Source of the DNA: a virus
Direction: 5' to 3' (one strand)
IMG/VR virus record: IMGVR_UViG_3300042895_002011
Location: 1 to 50,798 of that record
Length of the DNA stretch: 50,798 bases
The notes below the pieces were generated by a model. That model made no database searches, was not told the origin of the DNA, and saw only the letters and a list, made by a program, of their open reading frames with translations. Below, piece by piece: positions 8,666 to 18,721 of this stretch (position 1 is the stretch's first letter; each line of letters opens with the position of its first letter). A program made the translations under genes and the position numbers.

Positions 8666-9775
8666 TTAAACATCTATCTTAATTTTTATAAGGCACTCGT
8701 TGGTAAAGTCTTTTAACAACGGCTGACTCAGTTTTGCAACAGCAACCAAGTCGTTTGTTTCATTATATAGACCAACCGAGGTTACATATACTTTTGGATT
8801 GGTATAAAAATCGGTGAATCTCAATTTACCATACTCCGAACTAGATTTGTCAGATATAATAAATGTTGGATTGTTGCTGTAATTATACTCTTGGTTCTTT
8901 ACTCTCACAAAATAATGACGAGCGGGAACATATTCAGTTACTCTCGCTTTCATTGGCAACGCAGCCGCACCCTGTTTTATAGATGCGAAGAGAACATTCT
9001 GCATTCGTGCAAATCCATCACCCCAATAGTTTGAAGTATAATCGTTCAAGGATATTCCGCCAACATTTCCAACCAACGACTGAAGAACTGTCGGGTTCAA
9101 TATGATTATTCCCAAGTCTGGGTATATAGATCCAATTGCTTCGTAATTTTTTGTTGTGGACAAAGATCCGCTTTCAATCGAACCTCGTATAAGATTATAA
9201 CGCTTTCCACCAGTCTGCACACCAGTTTCCGGATTAATTCTGGAATCATCGATCAGTGTAATTTTTCCATTTGCTCCACTGGACCCACTTAGTGTAAATT
9301 CAAATTGACCAGGATCTAAACGATCTTTGTATTTTGTGCCTCTAAATGAAATTGCGTAAATATCATCAGAATCAATCTGTGTCTGGTTTCCGTTATTATC
9401 CGATTTAACAAATGTAAATTTAGAATCACCGGGTGCTAACAGTAAATTTCGGTATTGATTGTATATTGCCTTTGTTGGATATATCAAACTTCCCTGTGAC
9501 GCGTTTTTGTCGAATGTTGAAGAACCCGATCCTGCGGAGTGACCATACGTAATCGAAAAATATACGTCGGAACTGGCGGACGCTACTGGATAATCATAAA
9601 CGTTGGTATAATACAGTCCATTTAACGGTTCATACAGCGATGATGACTGCGTCGTTTGAATACTGCTGGTATAAAACTGAGACCAGTTCGTTTCGCCGTC
9701 GCTCCACATTCCAGTGGACACTGGTTGGGATCTTCCCGCCACTATGTCCGTTTGATCAAATTGCTTGAAGATCAT
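8666..9775 (-). CDS. Tail/fibre scaffold protein, short paralogue of the 1120-residue protein
   Basis: A 369-residue structural protein. Three stretches align by eye with the 1120-residue neighbour: RLDPGQFEFTLSG...LIDDS with its KIRPETVEIVDNS; IGSIYPDLGIIILN with its IGNVFYKNGYFALT; and EYNYSNNP (296-303) plus VTSVGLYNETNDLVAVAKL with its EFNYSTNP and TTVGLYDGNELVAVGKL. It lacks both the propeller and the calcium loops, so it looks like the basic form of the fold. It starts 10 bases after the previous stop and is probably cotranscribed with it. The exact tail location is not known. Confidence 0.8.
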   Translation of the reverse strand: MIFKQFDQTDIVAGRSQPVSTGMWSDGETNWSQFYTSSIQTTQSSSLYEPLNGLYYTNVYDYPVASASSDVYFSITYGHSAGSGSSTFDKNASQGSLIYPTKAIYNQYRNLLLAPGDSKFTFVKSDNNGNQTQIDSDDIYAISFRGTKYKDRLDPGQFEFTLSGSSGANGKITLIDDSRINPETGVQTGGKRYNLIRGSIESGSLSTTKNYEAIGSIYPDLGIIILNPTVLQSLVGNVGGISLNDYTSNYWGDGFARMQNVLFASIKQGAAALPMKARVTEYVPARHYFVRVKNQEYNYSNNPTFIISDKSSSEYGKLRFTDFYTNPKVYVTSVGLYNETNDLVAVAKLSQPLLKDFTNECLIKIKIDV

Positions 9776-9785
9776 ATGATTTTAA

Positions 9786-10415
9786 TTAATTTCTCACGTT
9801 AACAGTGACTGGGATCGAAATTGACCCGCCACTCTCGTTGCCAATGATTGTTAGAGTAGTTCCAGTTGTAGTGGTCAATGACATATTTGGTACAAATCTA
9901 AATCTTAATCCAAGTGCCACTTGTGCAGTTGTGGACGAAACATCCCCGATGAATGTTGGAATTGTTGCAGTTGTTGCAGTCTGAAGCTGCTCTCCAACAA
10001 TAGTGCCAACGGTTTTATTAGCTAAAATTGCAGTGTATCCAAGTGTAGTGTTGTATGCTGGATTTGTGCTTGGAACAACAACAACCTCTCCTTTGTAATC
10101 ATTGTCAACGTTGATGGAACTTTGACCAAGACTGATAACTGGGATTGAAGTCTGTCCAGAAGGCAATGTTACTAGCTTATATTTTAAAGCTTGAGTTTCA
10201 TCTGTGAATGCTTCAAACACCGGAGTATTACGAACGGCGAGGTCATAATATGCCGATCCCTGTGGGTGATTTGGTTGATACAAACTATAATCAATTTCAT
10301 CATCCGAAAGAGCATACGATGTGATATTAAGACCGCCTTTTGCCGCCAGCAATTCTCTGCCCTTTTTTGTGAGAACCGCATCCACAGTGATTGTCTGATT
10401 ATTGATATACGCCAT
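9786..10415 (-). CDS. Putative virion structural protein (TVDAVLTKKGRELLA family)
   Basis: A 209-residue protein opening with INNQTITVDAVLTKKGRELL and then YALSDDEIDYSLY. I recall this N-terminal pattern from structural proteins of uncultured large phages, but I cannot name a T4 equivalent. The C-terminal half is Thr/Ser/Val-rich and probably beta-structured. It has a GGAAAG-like ribosome site and a late-type element. Its place between the giant wedge protein and the fibre scaffold proteins suggests a baseplate or fibre-connector role. Confidence 0.75.
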   Translation of the reverse strand: MAYINNQTITVDAVLTKKGRELLAAKGGLNITSYALSDDEIDYSLYQPNHPQGSAYYDLAVRNTPVFEAFTDETQALKYKLVTLPSGQTSIPVISLGQSSINVDNDYKGEVVVVPSTNPAYNTTLGYTAILANKTVGTIVGEQLQTATTATIPTFIGDVSSTTAQVALGLRFRFVPNMSLTTTTGTTLTIIGNESGGSISIPVTVNVRN

Positions 10416-10432
10416 ATAGTGTTACTTTCCTA

Positions 10433-10442
10433 ATAAATATAT
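10433..10442 (-). promoter_or_regulatory. Putative late promoter (ATATATTTAT)
   Basis: The coding strand reads ATATATTTATTA 18 bases before the ATG at 10415. It is the late-element class. Confidence 0.5.
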
Positions 10443-10468
10443 ACGCCATTCTCTTTTTTCTTATTTTT

Positions 10469-13400
10469 TTATATAGTTTTCACAATAACCGCATCAGTAT
10501 TGTCGGTCAATCCAGTCTTTGGATCTACAGTAGTTTTTTTATTTTGACTACTACGTTTCCATTTATAATTGGTTTGGACTTTGGTTATTGGATTTGTTTG
10601 ATATGCGTTAATTTCTTTTTGAGAAAACTGCAATTTGCTATATTTGTGATGAGTTTCCATGTAACCATTCAATAATTTGGAGCTTGTTGGATAGTATTCC
10701 ATGGAGTAAATCTTGCGATAATTTAGACCAGAAGCCAGCGGCGCAAATAAATCGCCCGAACCATGTGTGGAAAATATATTAAATATCGACGATGTGGGAG
10801 CTTCTGATATAAATTGAATATTATACACCGTTCGTTCATATATTGAACTTGAATAATTCCCAGCAAAAAAACTTCCACTGAAATGCCCGTATATATAGCC
10901 TTCAAACGATTGAACACCACCATCAACATCAAAATATCCAGAATATGTAACTGGACATCCATTTTGGAACATACTTCCCGATATAATAATTCCTGGATTT
11001 ACAATCGTACCATTCGTAATTGCACCGTATATTGGATCTATGTAAGGATACTGCACTACATCCAATCCATTTACCGAACCGGATATTATTCCCATAAGGT
11101 TATGAGAATTGGTTGTAGCATAATCTTGCCAACCGCGCATACCGGCATCAAAATATAAACTTCCGCTGAAATATGTTTTTGGTATAGATTGGCCTCTTGG
11201 AGAAACCGATGCAGTCATTGGATATCTGTCCACAACCGGCAATTTTGCAATATTAACCTTATAATAAGTGTTTGTGATTGTTTCCGTTTTTCCCGAAAAA
11301 TCATTCACTATCTGGTTTTCATTCAATTGAGAATATGGAGCAACGTATTTTTGCGACACTTGATATTTTTTCGTGTATGGTATTACATCCGCCCTATAAT
11401 AATTTCCATTATAATATGTCAATCCGTTATTTCCATAAATTTCAAAACCATATTGATCTTGTTCCGCCGGAAAAAATACTTGATTTACATCCGAATATGT
11501 TGCAATTCCTCTGTATTCCTGTCCCAATATTCCAACTCTATCCGGATCTTTTACAACGCTAATTTTACTTTTTGAATAAGTTTCGCCAGTTTTTTGATCT
11601 ATGTTCTCTTTCACCAGCGGCTTCAATTGTAACTTTGGTCTTTCCAGTATGCTCGGTTCAATCAATATACCGTCCACTAATTTTGCTCTGGCCGGAATTA
11701 TCCCTTTTATATATTTGAACATTGCCTTGTCAAAATAGAATCGAACAATATTCATGAAGAATGTGAAATCAATATTTCCAAATCCTTGGTCGTAATATAT
11801 CTGTCTAAATCTTTCAAATTTATCGTAAGAATTTTTGTAAACGGATGCCGGATCTCCAATCAAATCTCCCAATGGAAATTCACCAAAGAACTTAATGATT
11901 TCCGTATTTTGCATTTCCGACGGAGAGAAAAATATTCCAAGCTTGTTTGAATCTGTACTTATCAGTTCACTCGTCATATATGACGCTCGTGTATCTGGAG
12001 AAAGATTTGTGGAAAGTTCTTGTTCCACATAATTAATTTTATTACTTCTGAATTTACTGGACCCATAATCGGGAATTTTCATTATCATTCGCACGTCCTT
12101 GCGAGAAAACTGATATGGAAACGACGGGCCTTCGGATGGGTCGCAATATGACAATCTCTCCAATTTACCAAAAGATTCTGGAAAGTTTGCGGCTCCAAAT
12201 GTTGGAAAATCTTTTCTAAATGATAAATTATTCAAGTTCACCGCGTATGATTCGGTAGTATAAAGATCGACTGGTCGCTCAAATGATATTCTATACAAAT
12301 TATCAGAAATCATTTCCATAGGATCTTCGAGGTCATATGCATTTCTGTGAAGTGTGTGTGCCTCAAAACGTGCGGTCGATAATGGAGTTTCCCATACTCG
12401 TATATCGTCAATATTTCCAAAAAAAGCCTCTGGGTCGATATTTAAAGACGCAGTACTTTGATTGTAATTTCCTATATACAGATACTCACCAGTACCAAAA
12501 GAATTATTGAAACTTCCACTCACGAACATACTGGAAGTTACACTGTAAGTTATTCTATCATCTTCCGATTTTTGAAGAAGTAGGTCATATCTGGTTGGAT
12601 ATTCATCCAAATTTATAGTTGCATTGAAATGAACATCAACATCGTTTCTCTTTACCATTGCGTGGTAAGAATTTCCATCAAATATTGGGGCGCGTGATGT
12701 AACGGCGGTCTTAACATTTCCATACCCATCATCTATACTGAAAAATAATTTCCCCCAATCATTTCCTCTGTCGCGAACAGCACCAACCACCCAATTATCA
12801 GAACAATTTGCCAATCTAAAAACCGTACCAGATTCACTTGTTTTTGCTGGATCAAATCTGAAATTGAATTCAATTGTCTTTGCACTACCGGTCCAATTAA
12901 GAACGAAATACTCAAAACTTCCGCTGAAATATGGCTCGTATTTTACTTCTTCCACGATATGTTCTGTAGTATCGGTAAGATTGCTAGTATTTAATATTCC
13001 GCCATATTCTTTTATTTTAATGATATTCTTTGGAACGCCAAAGCATGAAATTAATGCATTCAATGATGCTTCCGTCCCCTTCGCTTTGTATATGAAAGGA
13101 AGACTATTCAATAATCTTTTCCATATTATTTGGTTTCTTTGTTCTTCGGAAAGATTTCTGGCTTGAGAATAAAATTCAGATTCTGGGTCAAAATCGTTTT
13201 TTGAGAATGACGCCAGAATAAGCGGAAGGTTATCTTTTGATATTTCCGCATCCCACCCAAGTGAACGAAGCATATCTCCAACAATATCCAAGGATATTCC
13301 AAAATTTGGAGAACTTGAATAATTATTTTTTTCAGTTAACTGTTTTATAGTCAATGAAATATTATCAAAAAAATGACCAACCATGGCCACAAACTTTATA

Positions 13401-15199
13401 TAATCGGCATTGTTGCTTGCGTCCTCTATAATGAACTGTGGCAAATTATTTATCAATGAGCCTCCATTATTTTTATCATAGAATGATGCCGACGTGTATC
13501 CATCAACTCCCTCTCCATGTTTTATATACCAACCGGGATTTTCATACAAAAATATTTCATATCCATCCATTCCAGCCTCCAACTCATCTATTTGAGAATT
13601 TGCATCAGATTTTTCTTTTAAATAAAATGCATCATTTGGATTTGAAACAAGTTTGGCGTTAATGGTGTCTATTTCATAATACAAAGAATCGATTTGCTTT
13701 CTTTTACCACCAAATGCTTGAAGTCTAATATCCGCCGAAGAAAAATTTACAAAATTTTCAAAGTTTCTGTAATTTGTAGTATCAATCAGTTGGTTTTCAC
13801 GCGAACTTATCTTCTTTGCCAATTCATTGTATGCACTTCCGGTGACAGAAATTAGTTCATCCATCGACAAAGCTTGCGTGGAATTTCCCTCATTTTCTAT
13901 TTTTACAAGAAAATTTGGTCCTCTCAACGGTATTGTTTTAATTTCTACTTTTGAAAAATAAAATAAATTCTGTACAATTGGCAAGAATCCGAAATCACAT
14001 GTGATCCACGCCTCTGCACCCAAGTCAAAATTTTGTGGCAATGGATCTATTATTTTAAGTGCTAAATAATCATAGAACCTTGGATCTTGAGTTGGAATCA
14101 ATTTTTGATTGATTATTGATATTTTTTGACCATTTGTAAAATTTAAGTAATACTTAAAATACCCAGATAAATCTATATTTCGCTTGAGTTCTGCCTCATA
14201 AATCGCGGGATAAAATATTTCGTTATAAAATATAGTTTGTAAAAATTCAACAATTTGAGGAAAACTATCTGGACGTTTGTTTGTGATATTGTTGAGTTCT
14301 CTATCAACAATAAACAAAAACAAACTGTAATAATAATCCTGTATAATTTGGAATGTAACTCCAGCTTCATAATTCTGATACATCCAATTATTGAACTGAT
14401 TATATATTCCAAGAATATTATTGTTGGCAATTTGTCTATTTGATTTGTAATTTCCGGTTGATACTCCGTAATATATGTCGGTCAAAAAGTTTATTACGTC
14501 AACGTCCGTTTTGAGTCCATAATTATACTTCAGAGCAGCCGATCCACTTGGATTGGATTCCATCACTAGATTATAAATGTTGTATATTTGGGGATTGGAA
14601 ATATTCGTTGATATTTCTTCAACAACATCTTTCAATTGAAGTCGACTGTTGGAAAATATATCATATTCTCGATTTATTTCCGAATCGGTACCTCTCAGCG
14701 TTTGAGGTATCAATGTTATTTCTTGTCTTCCGGTAGAAATAGTATTGATGATAAGTCTCTCGCCGTTTTGTTTTTCATTTCCAACAATATTTCTATTTAA
14801 TTCAACATATAGCTTATAATTCCCATCCTGCACTCCAATAGAATTCAAGCATCTGCTTACATCAAATAGCAGTGACTTTTGGTCGCTACCAACAATGAAA
14901 AAATCACTATTATATTTCTTGTATGAGTATTGATTATACTGATTAAAAGAATCATAATATGACGCGGTGTGTTTTGTGTAAGAACCACTGGAATAAATGG
15001 TTGTGGAAGCAACAAATTCACCACTTAGCTCATATACGCCAACATTTATGATGTCTTTTTCCGATTTACCGAACGGAAAATTGCTGGAAGTTTGATTTTC
15101 TGTGTAAAAAATAATGTCCGACTGGGACAAGGTAGATCCATGACCCAAAGATTTCGAGGGATATGATATGAATTGCAAACTATTATTCAAATTTTCCAT
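10469..15199 (-). CDS. Giant baseplate wedge/tail protein with gpI-like segment and LamG-like domain
   Basis: At 1576 residues this is the largest gene in the window. Around 680-720, QIIWKRLLNSLPFIYKAKGT followed by EASLNALISCFGVP resembles the helical core of P2 gpI-type baseplate proteins. Residues ~766-935 form a LamG/pentraxin-like jelly-roll (KTIEFNFRFDP ... GNIDDIRVWETPLS), a fold often used for sugar binding. It lies downstream of gp6 in the place T4 has gp7, so a wedge role is likely, but similarity to gp7 itself is not visible. It follows the 73-residue gene by 5 bases and is part of the same late unit. Confidence 0.85.
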   Translation of the reverse strand: MENLNNSLQFISYPSKSLGHGSTLSQSDIIFYTENQTSSNFPFGKSEKDIINVGVYELSGEFVASTTIYSSGSYTKHTASYYDSFNQYNQYSYKKYNSDFFIVGSDQKSLLFDVSRCLNSIGVQDGNYKLYVELNRNIVGNEKQNGERLIINTISTGRQEITLIPQTLRGTDSEINREYDIFSNSRLQLKDVVEEISTNISNPQIYNIYNLVMESNPSGSAALKYNYGLKTDVDVINFLTDIYYGVSTGNYKSNRQIANNNILGIYNQFNNWMYQNYEAGVTFQIIQDYYYSLFLFIVDRELNNITNKRPDSFPQIVEFLQTIFYNEIFYPAIYEAELKRNIDLSGYFKYYLNFTNGQKISIINQKLIPTQDPRFYDYLALKIIDPLPQNFDLGAEAWITCDFGFLPIVQNLFYFSKVEIKTIPLRGPNFLVKIENEGNSTQALSMDELISVTGSAYNELAKKISSRENQLIDTTNYRNFENFVNFSSADIRLQAFGGKRKQIDSLYYEIDTINAKLVSNPNDAFYLKEKSDANSQIDELEAGMDGYEIFLYENPGWYIKHGEGVDGYTSASFYDKNNGGSLINNLPQFIIEDASNNADYIKFVAMVGHFFDNISLTIKQLTEKNNYSSSPNFGISLDIVGDMLRSLGWDAEISKDNLPLILASFSKNDFDPESEFYSQARNLSEEQRNQIIWKRLLNSLPFIYKAKGTEASLNALISCFGVPKNIIKIKEYGGILNTSNLTDTTEHIVEEVKYEPYFSGSFEYFVLNWTGSAKTIEFNFRFDPAKTSESGTVFRLANCSDNWVVGAVRDRGNDWGKLFFSIDDGYGNVKTAVTSRAPIFDGNSYHAMVKRNDVDVHFNATINLDEYPTRYDLLLQKSEDDRITYSVTSSMFVSGSFNNSFGTGEYLYIGNYNQSTASLNIDPEAFFGNIDDIRVWETPLSTARFEAHTLHRNAYDLEDPMEMISDNLYRISFERPVDLYTTESYAVNLNNLSFRKDFPTFGAANFPESFGKLERLSYCDPSEGPSFPYQFSRKDVRMIMKIPDYGSSKFRSNKINYVEQELSTNLSPDTRASYMTSELISTDSNKLGIFFSPSEMQNTEIIKFFGEFPLGDLIGDPASVYKNSYDKFERFRQIYYDQGFGNIDFTFFMNIVRFYFDKAMFKYIKGIIPARAKLVDGILIEPSILERPKLQLKPLVKENIDQKTGETYSKSKISVVKDPDRVGILGQEYRGIATYSDVNQVFFPAEQDQYGFEIYGNNGLTYYNGNYYRADVIPYTKKYQVSQKYVAPYSQLNENQIVNDFSGKTETITNTYYKVNIAKLPVVDRYPMTASVSPRGQSIPKTYFSGSLYFDAGMRGWQDYATTNSHNLMGIISGSVNGLDVVQYPYIDPIYGAITNGTIVNPGIIISGSMFQNGCPVTYSGYFDVDGGVQSFEGYIYGHFSGSFFAGNYSSSIYERTVYNIQFISEAPTSSIFNIFSTHGSGDLFAPLASGLNYRKIYSMEYYPTSSKLLNGYMETHHKYSKLQFSQKEINAYQTNPITKVQTNYKWKRSSQNKKTTVDPKTGLTDNTDAVIVKTI

Positions 15200-15204
15200 A
15201 TAAC

Positions 15205-15426
15205 TTATAATTCGTAAAATGTAGGATCAATCTTCGTCTCTACTTTAGTTGGAATATACACAGCATTTATCAACTCTATTGTAATAGATGAACTATATAT
15301 CTGATCAGGAGCATTCTGTATTATCAAATTTCCACTACTATCAATATTTGGAATGATCGAACCGCTGCGAGTTAGTTTTTCTATGTCGGTTTGATTGTAT
15401 CCTTGCAAAGTTGGGTTTGGATTCAT
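15205..15426 (-). CDS. Small baseplate-region protein, unknown
   Basis: A 73-residue protein, MNPNPTLQGYNQTDIEKLTR onward, acidic, with a likely beta-rich second half. Its ATG overlaps the stop of the DNRLRE-type gene (ATGA), and the giant wedge gene begins 5 bases after it, so the three are translationally linked. No function is recognisable. Confidence 0.75.
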   Translation of the reverse strand: MNPNPTLQGYNQTDIEKLTRSGSIIPNIDSSGNLIIQNAPDQIYSSSITIELINAVYIPTKVETKIDPTFYEL

Positions 15427-16709
15427 CTTGAAATCTTAAATGGTGTTGGGATATCAAATGTCATTATAGACCCGCTTTGCTCTGTTCTTATTTGAACCTT
15501 GTAGTATCTTTCCGACGGTAGACCAGTTGTGTCTAGCATGAAATAATTTCCATTTGAATCAAAGCTCAAACGAGTAAAATTATCATATGGCAATATATTT
15601 TCCTCGCTCTCGGCGTCCTTTATTTGATAAAAGCTAGATGATGGTAGATAGTACTGTGATAAATAATCGGAAAGTTTGTTCGTAAATGTCTTTTGAGGAT
15701 ATCTTTTTCTGGGACTAACATCCAGTCTGATGATTGATCCAAACTTATATTCCGTGGCCATGTTTTTTATGCCAACTACGGCATCTCGAATTTGAATTGG
15801 GCTGGCACTTCCTGTATCAAATCCTGGTGACTCCCAACTTAAAACAGAGTCATCCCACGCAACATCCAGATATGGTGAATATATAGTATTTGTTTCTTTG
15901 CTGAAGAATTTCAAAGTTCCATATTCAACAGAACTTGATTCATCGCTGTGCATCAAAATTAAACCATTATTTTCAATTTCTTCATTTAACCACCCAAGCA
16001 CCATGCTAGTTACTTCCATTTTAACATCGCTTGTTTGATAATCAAAGTCCTGTTTGGCACTATAGCTTCCAGAAATATATATATGTGTGTCAATGGCTGA
16101 ACCGGATTTTTTGGTATTGCTGTCTATCCACCACACACCGCCGCCACTGCAATCCGTAAATGACCCCGTACTCCACCACTTTTCAATCTGATCCGCTCTA
16201 CTGAATTTCCAATTTACACCATCCGGTGAGGTTGATCCGTCATATTTATAACCGGTGCCCATATCCCAAGATTGAGAAATTGGATAAGCAAATAATGTGT
16301 ATTTTGTTGGAACTTCAACGGACTCACATATTTTCAGATTGAGGTAAAATTTAGGGTTTATTATTTCGTTATTTGTTATTGCGGTTGCAACATCGTCCAA
16401 ATCAAAACGAAGTAGTGCTCTTGAAACAACCGAACTCATTGTGTTGGTGTATCTTGGTTCGTATGAACTGGAAATGACAACAGAACTGGTTGACTCCGGA
16501 TTAAATGATCCCGAAAATGAACCACTCAACAATTCGCAACTTGATGCCGTGTATCCGACCAGTTCCGTATATTGAACTACGCTGGAGCATCCGTTGGTAG
16601 ATATTCGCTTTTCCACTTCAAGCAGTTCGTCCAATCCTGTATTTTTATACATATAGGCTGGAAGATTGCTTATGTATGCGTCTTTAGTTGGATATAAAAA
16701 GTAGTGCAT
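15423..16709 (-). CDS. DNRLRE-type virion protein, possible carbohydrate-binding
   Basis: A 428-residue protein with features of DNRLRE/CBM96-type beta-sandwiches: YPTKDAYISN at 6-15, SRALLRFDL, the segment KMEVTSMVLGWLNEEIENNG then LILMHSDE, and SPYLDVAWDD. Such domains occur in secreted and surface proteins and in phage fibres. Residues ~53-87 (ELLSGSFSGSFNPEST) resemble a stretch near residue 475 of the 1120-residue tail protein. It is the first gene after a late-type element and leads into the 73- and 1576-residue genes. A fibre or wedge-accessory role is inferred. Confidence 0.78.
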   Translation of the reverse strand: MHYFLYPTKDAYISNLPAYMYKNTGLDELLEVEKRISTNGCSSVVQYTELVGYTASSCELLSGSFSGSFNPESTSSVVISSSYEPRYTNTMSSVVSRALLRFDLDDVATAITNNEIINPKFYLNLKICESVEVPTKYTLFAYPISQSWDMGTGYKYDGSTSPDGVNWKFSRADQIEKWWSTGSFTDCSGGGVWWIDSNTKKSGSAIDTHIYISGSYSAKQDFDYQTSDVKMEVTSMVLGWLNEEIENNGLILMHSDESSSVEYGTLKFFSKETNTIYSPYLDVAWDDSVLSWESPGFDTGSASPIQIRDAVVGIKNMATEYKFGSIIRLDVSPRKRYPQKTFTNKLSDYLSQYYLPSSSFYQIKDAESEENILPYDNFTRLSFDSNGNYFMLDTTGLPSERYYKVQIRTEQSGSIMTFDIPTPFKISR

Positions 16710-16726
16710 GTGCTATATTATTCACA

Positions 16727-16737
16727 TTATAAATATA
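16727..16737 (-). promoter_or_regulatory. Putative late promoter (TATATTTATAA)
   Basis: The coding strand reads TATATTTATAA 18 bases before the ATG at 16709. It is identical to the element at 5159-5169. Confidence 0.6.
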
Positions 16738-16765
16738 CGCCGCCTCAAATAAATTTGAGCTATAT

Positions 16766-18721
16766 TTACGCTACACGCCCCACTATATCTTTTGATGGAA
16801 AACGGACTTCAAATACACTTGGATCAATTGATGGATATATAACTCCATCAACAGTGGCTTTTCCTATATTATACTCATGCGGAGAATAATCCCCATCTTT
16901 TAATGTTAAATTCTTGACATTCAAATATGTCACAGATTGTACTCCATCCACTTTTGCGATTTCCAATTGAAGGCGACTTAAATTAATAGGTTGACAGAAT
17001 TTAATGTTATTAATATCAAAAAATTGTTGAACCAATGTTAAACAATTTGCCAGAACTTCTCGTTTATTATAATTCTTGTATACAATTACCGTAAAATCTA
17101 TTCCTATATTTATGATATATCCATCAATCATATTTACACTGTCTGTCAACATTCTATATTGATTTAGATAATTTTTCAAATTTTGGCGAATAGCTTCGTT
17201 TGATGTGATTAACCGCTGGTTGTTGTCATAACATAAGATATAAAGATTTATAGCGAACTGATTATTTTTATCTGGGTTGACTTTGTTAATTGTGCCCGGA
17301 GAAAAACGGCCCGATTGAGTTTCCGTCGGAGTCGCTTGTATGTTTGCCATATCAAGTTGCGTATCAGTTACTGCATAAACTTTTGCTATAGATCCATATT
17401 TTGATGGCATTGCAAATGTTCTTACCTCGTAATCTCCCTGAGTAACAACTCTGTTTTGTGCGGCGAAATAAGCAAGTGCGTTATTTCTTATTTCATCGTT
17501 TGTTTCGGCGCTTCTTCCACCCGACGCGGAAATGGGATTATTTACTTTGACGGAACGGCGTACGAGATTTGTAAGATCCAATTCAAGCTTTCCTATCTCG
17601 GTCAAATCTCCGAAAAATTCCACCGAGCTAATATTTTTTATGGAGTTGGAATTTATATTGCTAGTTATTCCTCCACCAACAACATATCTAATTGTCAGGG
17701 TGGTGTTTGATGGAGCCTGCCCGAATGACTTTGACGACAGAAAGTTAGATGGATCATATGCAATATTCTCAGCTCTGAATGTGGTAGGCTTACTAACGGT
17801 GAATGCGTTTGGAACAATGAGTTCGTCTTCTTTGATACTTGTGCCAGACCCAAATTCCAAAAATGTGGTATTGTCGGCACCAACTCCTGTCACAAATCTT
17901 TTTGCCGTGCGCAAATATCTCAACAAAAACGGAGAAGTATCTCTGTATACCGATAGAGTATTATCGTTTTTATAAATATTCTCGTAGTTGACTGGTACAA
18001 GATCTTGTGCGAGATAATCCGTTTCATGCCAGCGATTTCCATCGGAATCGTATATATCCATTACCTCAATTACATTTGGTTCGTCCAAATATACTTTTAA
18101 GAATGGAGACGGATTTCCAATAGACACCGTTTTTGTAACAATTCTACCAGAAAATGCATCAACCGTCTTTTTTAACACAAAAAAATCGGGTTGACCGGCT
18201 GCATTGCGTTGAAACACGGATACCTCCAGTGGATCGTTTTTTGTATCCACTGTAAAATCTACAGGAGAATTTGTTAAAAATGATATTCCGCTATCACTGG
18301 TAGTTGACATACCAGCTTTTATGATTTGAGAATAGTTTAGGTCGGGAACCATTTGACCGCCTGTGTTCATCTTCGATGGCACAAGTTGATATACATCCAA
18401 CTTTGTGACTGATGGTGATATTGGCTTCATCTTATATCCCATCGATCTAGCGGCATCGATTATGTTCTTACGTTCTTCCGAATTAACCAACATAGATTCT
18501 TTAAATTGATAATCTATATAATACGACAACACATCTCCAACATATGCAGCCATTTCAATAAACATCATGCCCGCAGAAGCATCGCTAAAATCCTTGTATG
18601 TGTTTGGATAGTATGTTTTAGCAAAATCCATCAACGATTGTTTCAACTGAGTGAAATCTTTATTGAGATATTTTACATCTTTTTTATCCGGCTGAAATGA
18701 TTTTGGTGTATCTAGTATCAT
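16766..18721 (-). CDS. 6: Baseplate wedge protein gp6 (baseplate J-like)
   Basis: A 651-residue protein, near T4 gp6 (660), the core of the baseplate wedge that joins inner and outer baseplate. The N-terminus (LNKDFTQLKQSLMDFAKTYY) and the helical segment FIEMAAYVGDVLSYYIDYQF are typical of T4-like gp6. Near residues 410-450, NDEIRNNALAYFAAQNRVVT then QGDYE is the baseplate-J signature. Its ATG overlaps the gp25 stop (ATGATA), so the two are coupled, and this matches the gp25-gp6 gene order of T4. Confidence 0.93.
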   Translation of the reverse strand: MILDTPKSFQPDKKDVKYLNKDFTQLKQSLMDFAKTYYPNTYKDFSDASAGMMFIEMAAYVGDVLSYYIDYQFKESMLVNSEERKNIIDAARSMGYKMKPISPSVTKLDVYQLVPSKMNTGGQMVPDLNYSQIIKAGMSTTSDSGISFLTNSPVDFTVDTKNDPLEVSVFQRNAAGQPDFFVLKKTVDAFSGRIVTKTVSIGNPSPFLKVYLDEPNVIEVMDIYDSDGNRWHETDYLAQDLVPVNYENIYKNDNTLSVYRDTSPFLLRYLRTAKRFVTGVGADNTTFLEFGSGTSIKEDELIVPNAFTVSKPTTFRAENIAYDPSNFLSSKSFGQAPSNTTLTIRYVVGGGITSNINSNSIKNISSVEFFGDLTEIGKLELDLTNLVRRSVKVNNPISASGGRSAETNDEIRNNALAYFAAQNRVVTQGDYEVRTFAMPSKYGSIAKVYAVTDTQLDMANIQATPTETQSGRFSPGTINKVNPDKNNQFAINLYILCYDNNQRLITSNEAIRQNLKNYLNQYRMLTDSVNMIDGYIINIGIDFTVIVYKNYNKREVLANCLTLVQQFFDINNIKFCQPINLSRLQLEIAKVDGVQSVTYLNVKNLTLKDGDYSPHEYNIGKATVDGVIYPSIDPSVFEVRFPSKDIVGRVA

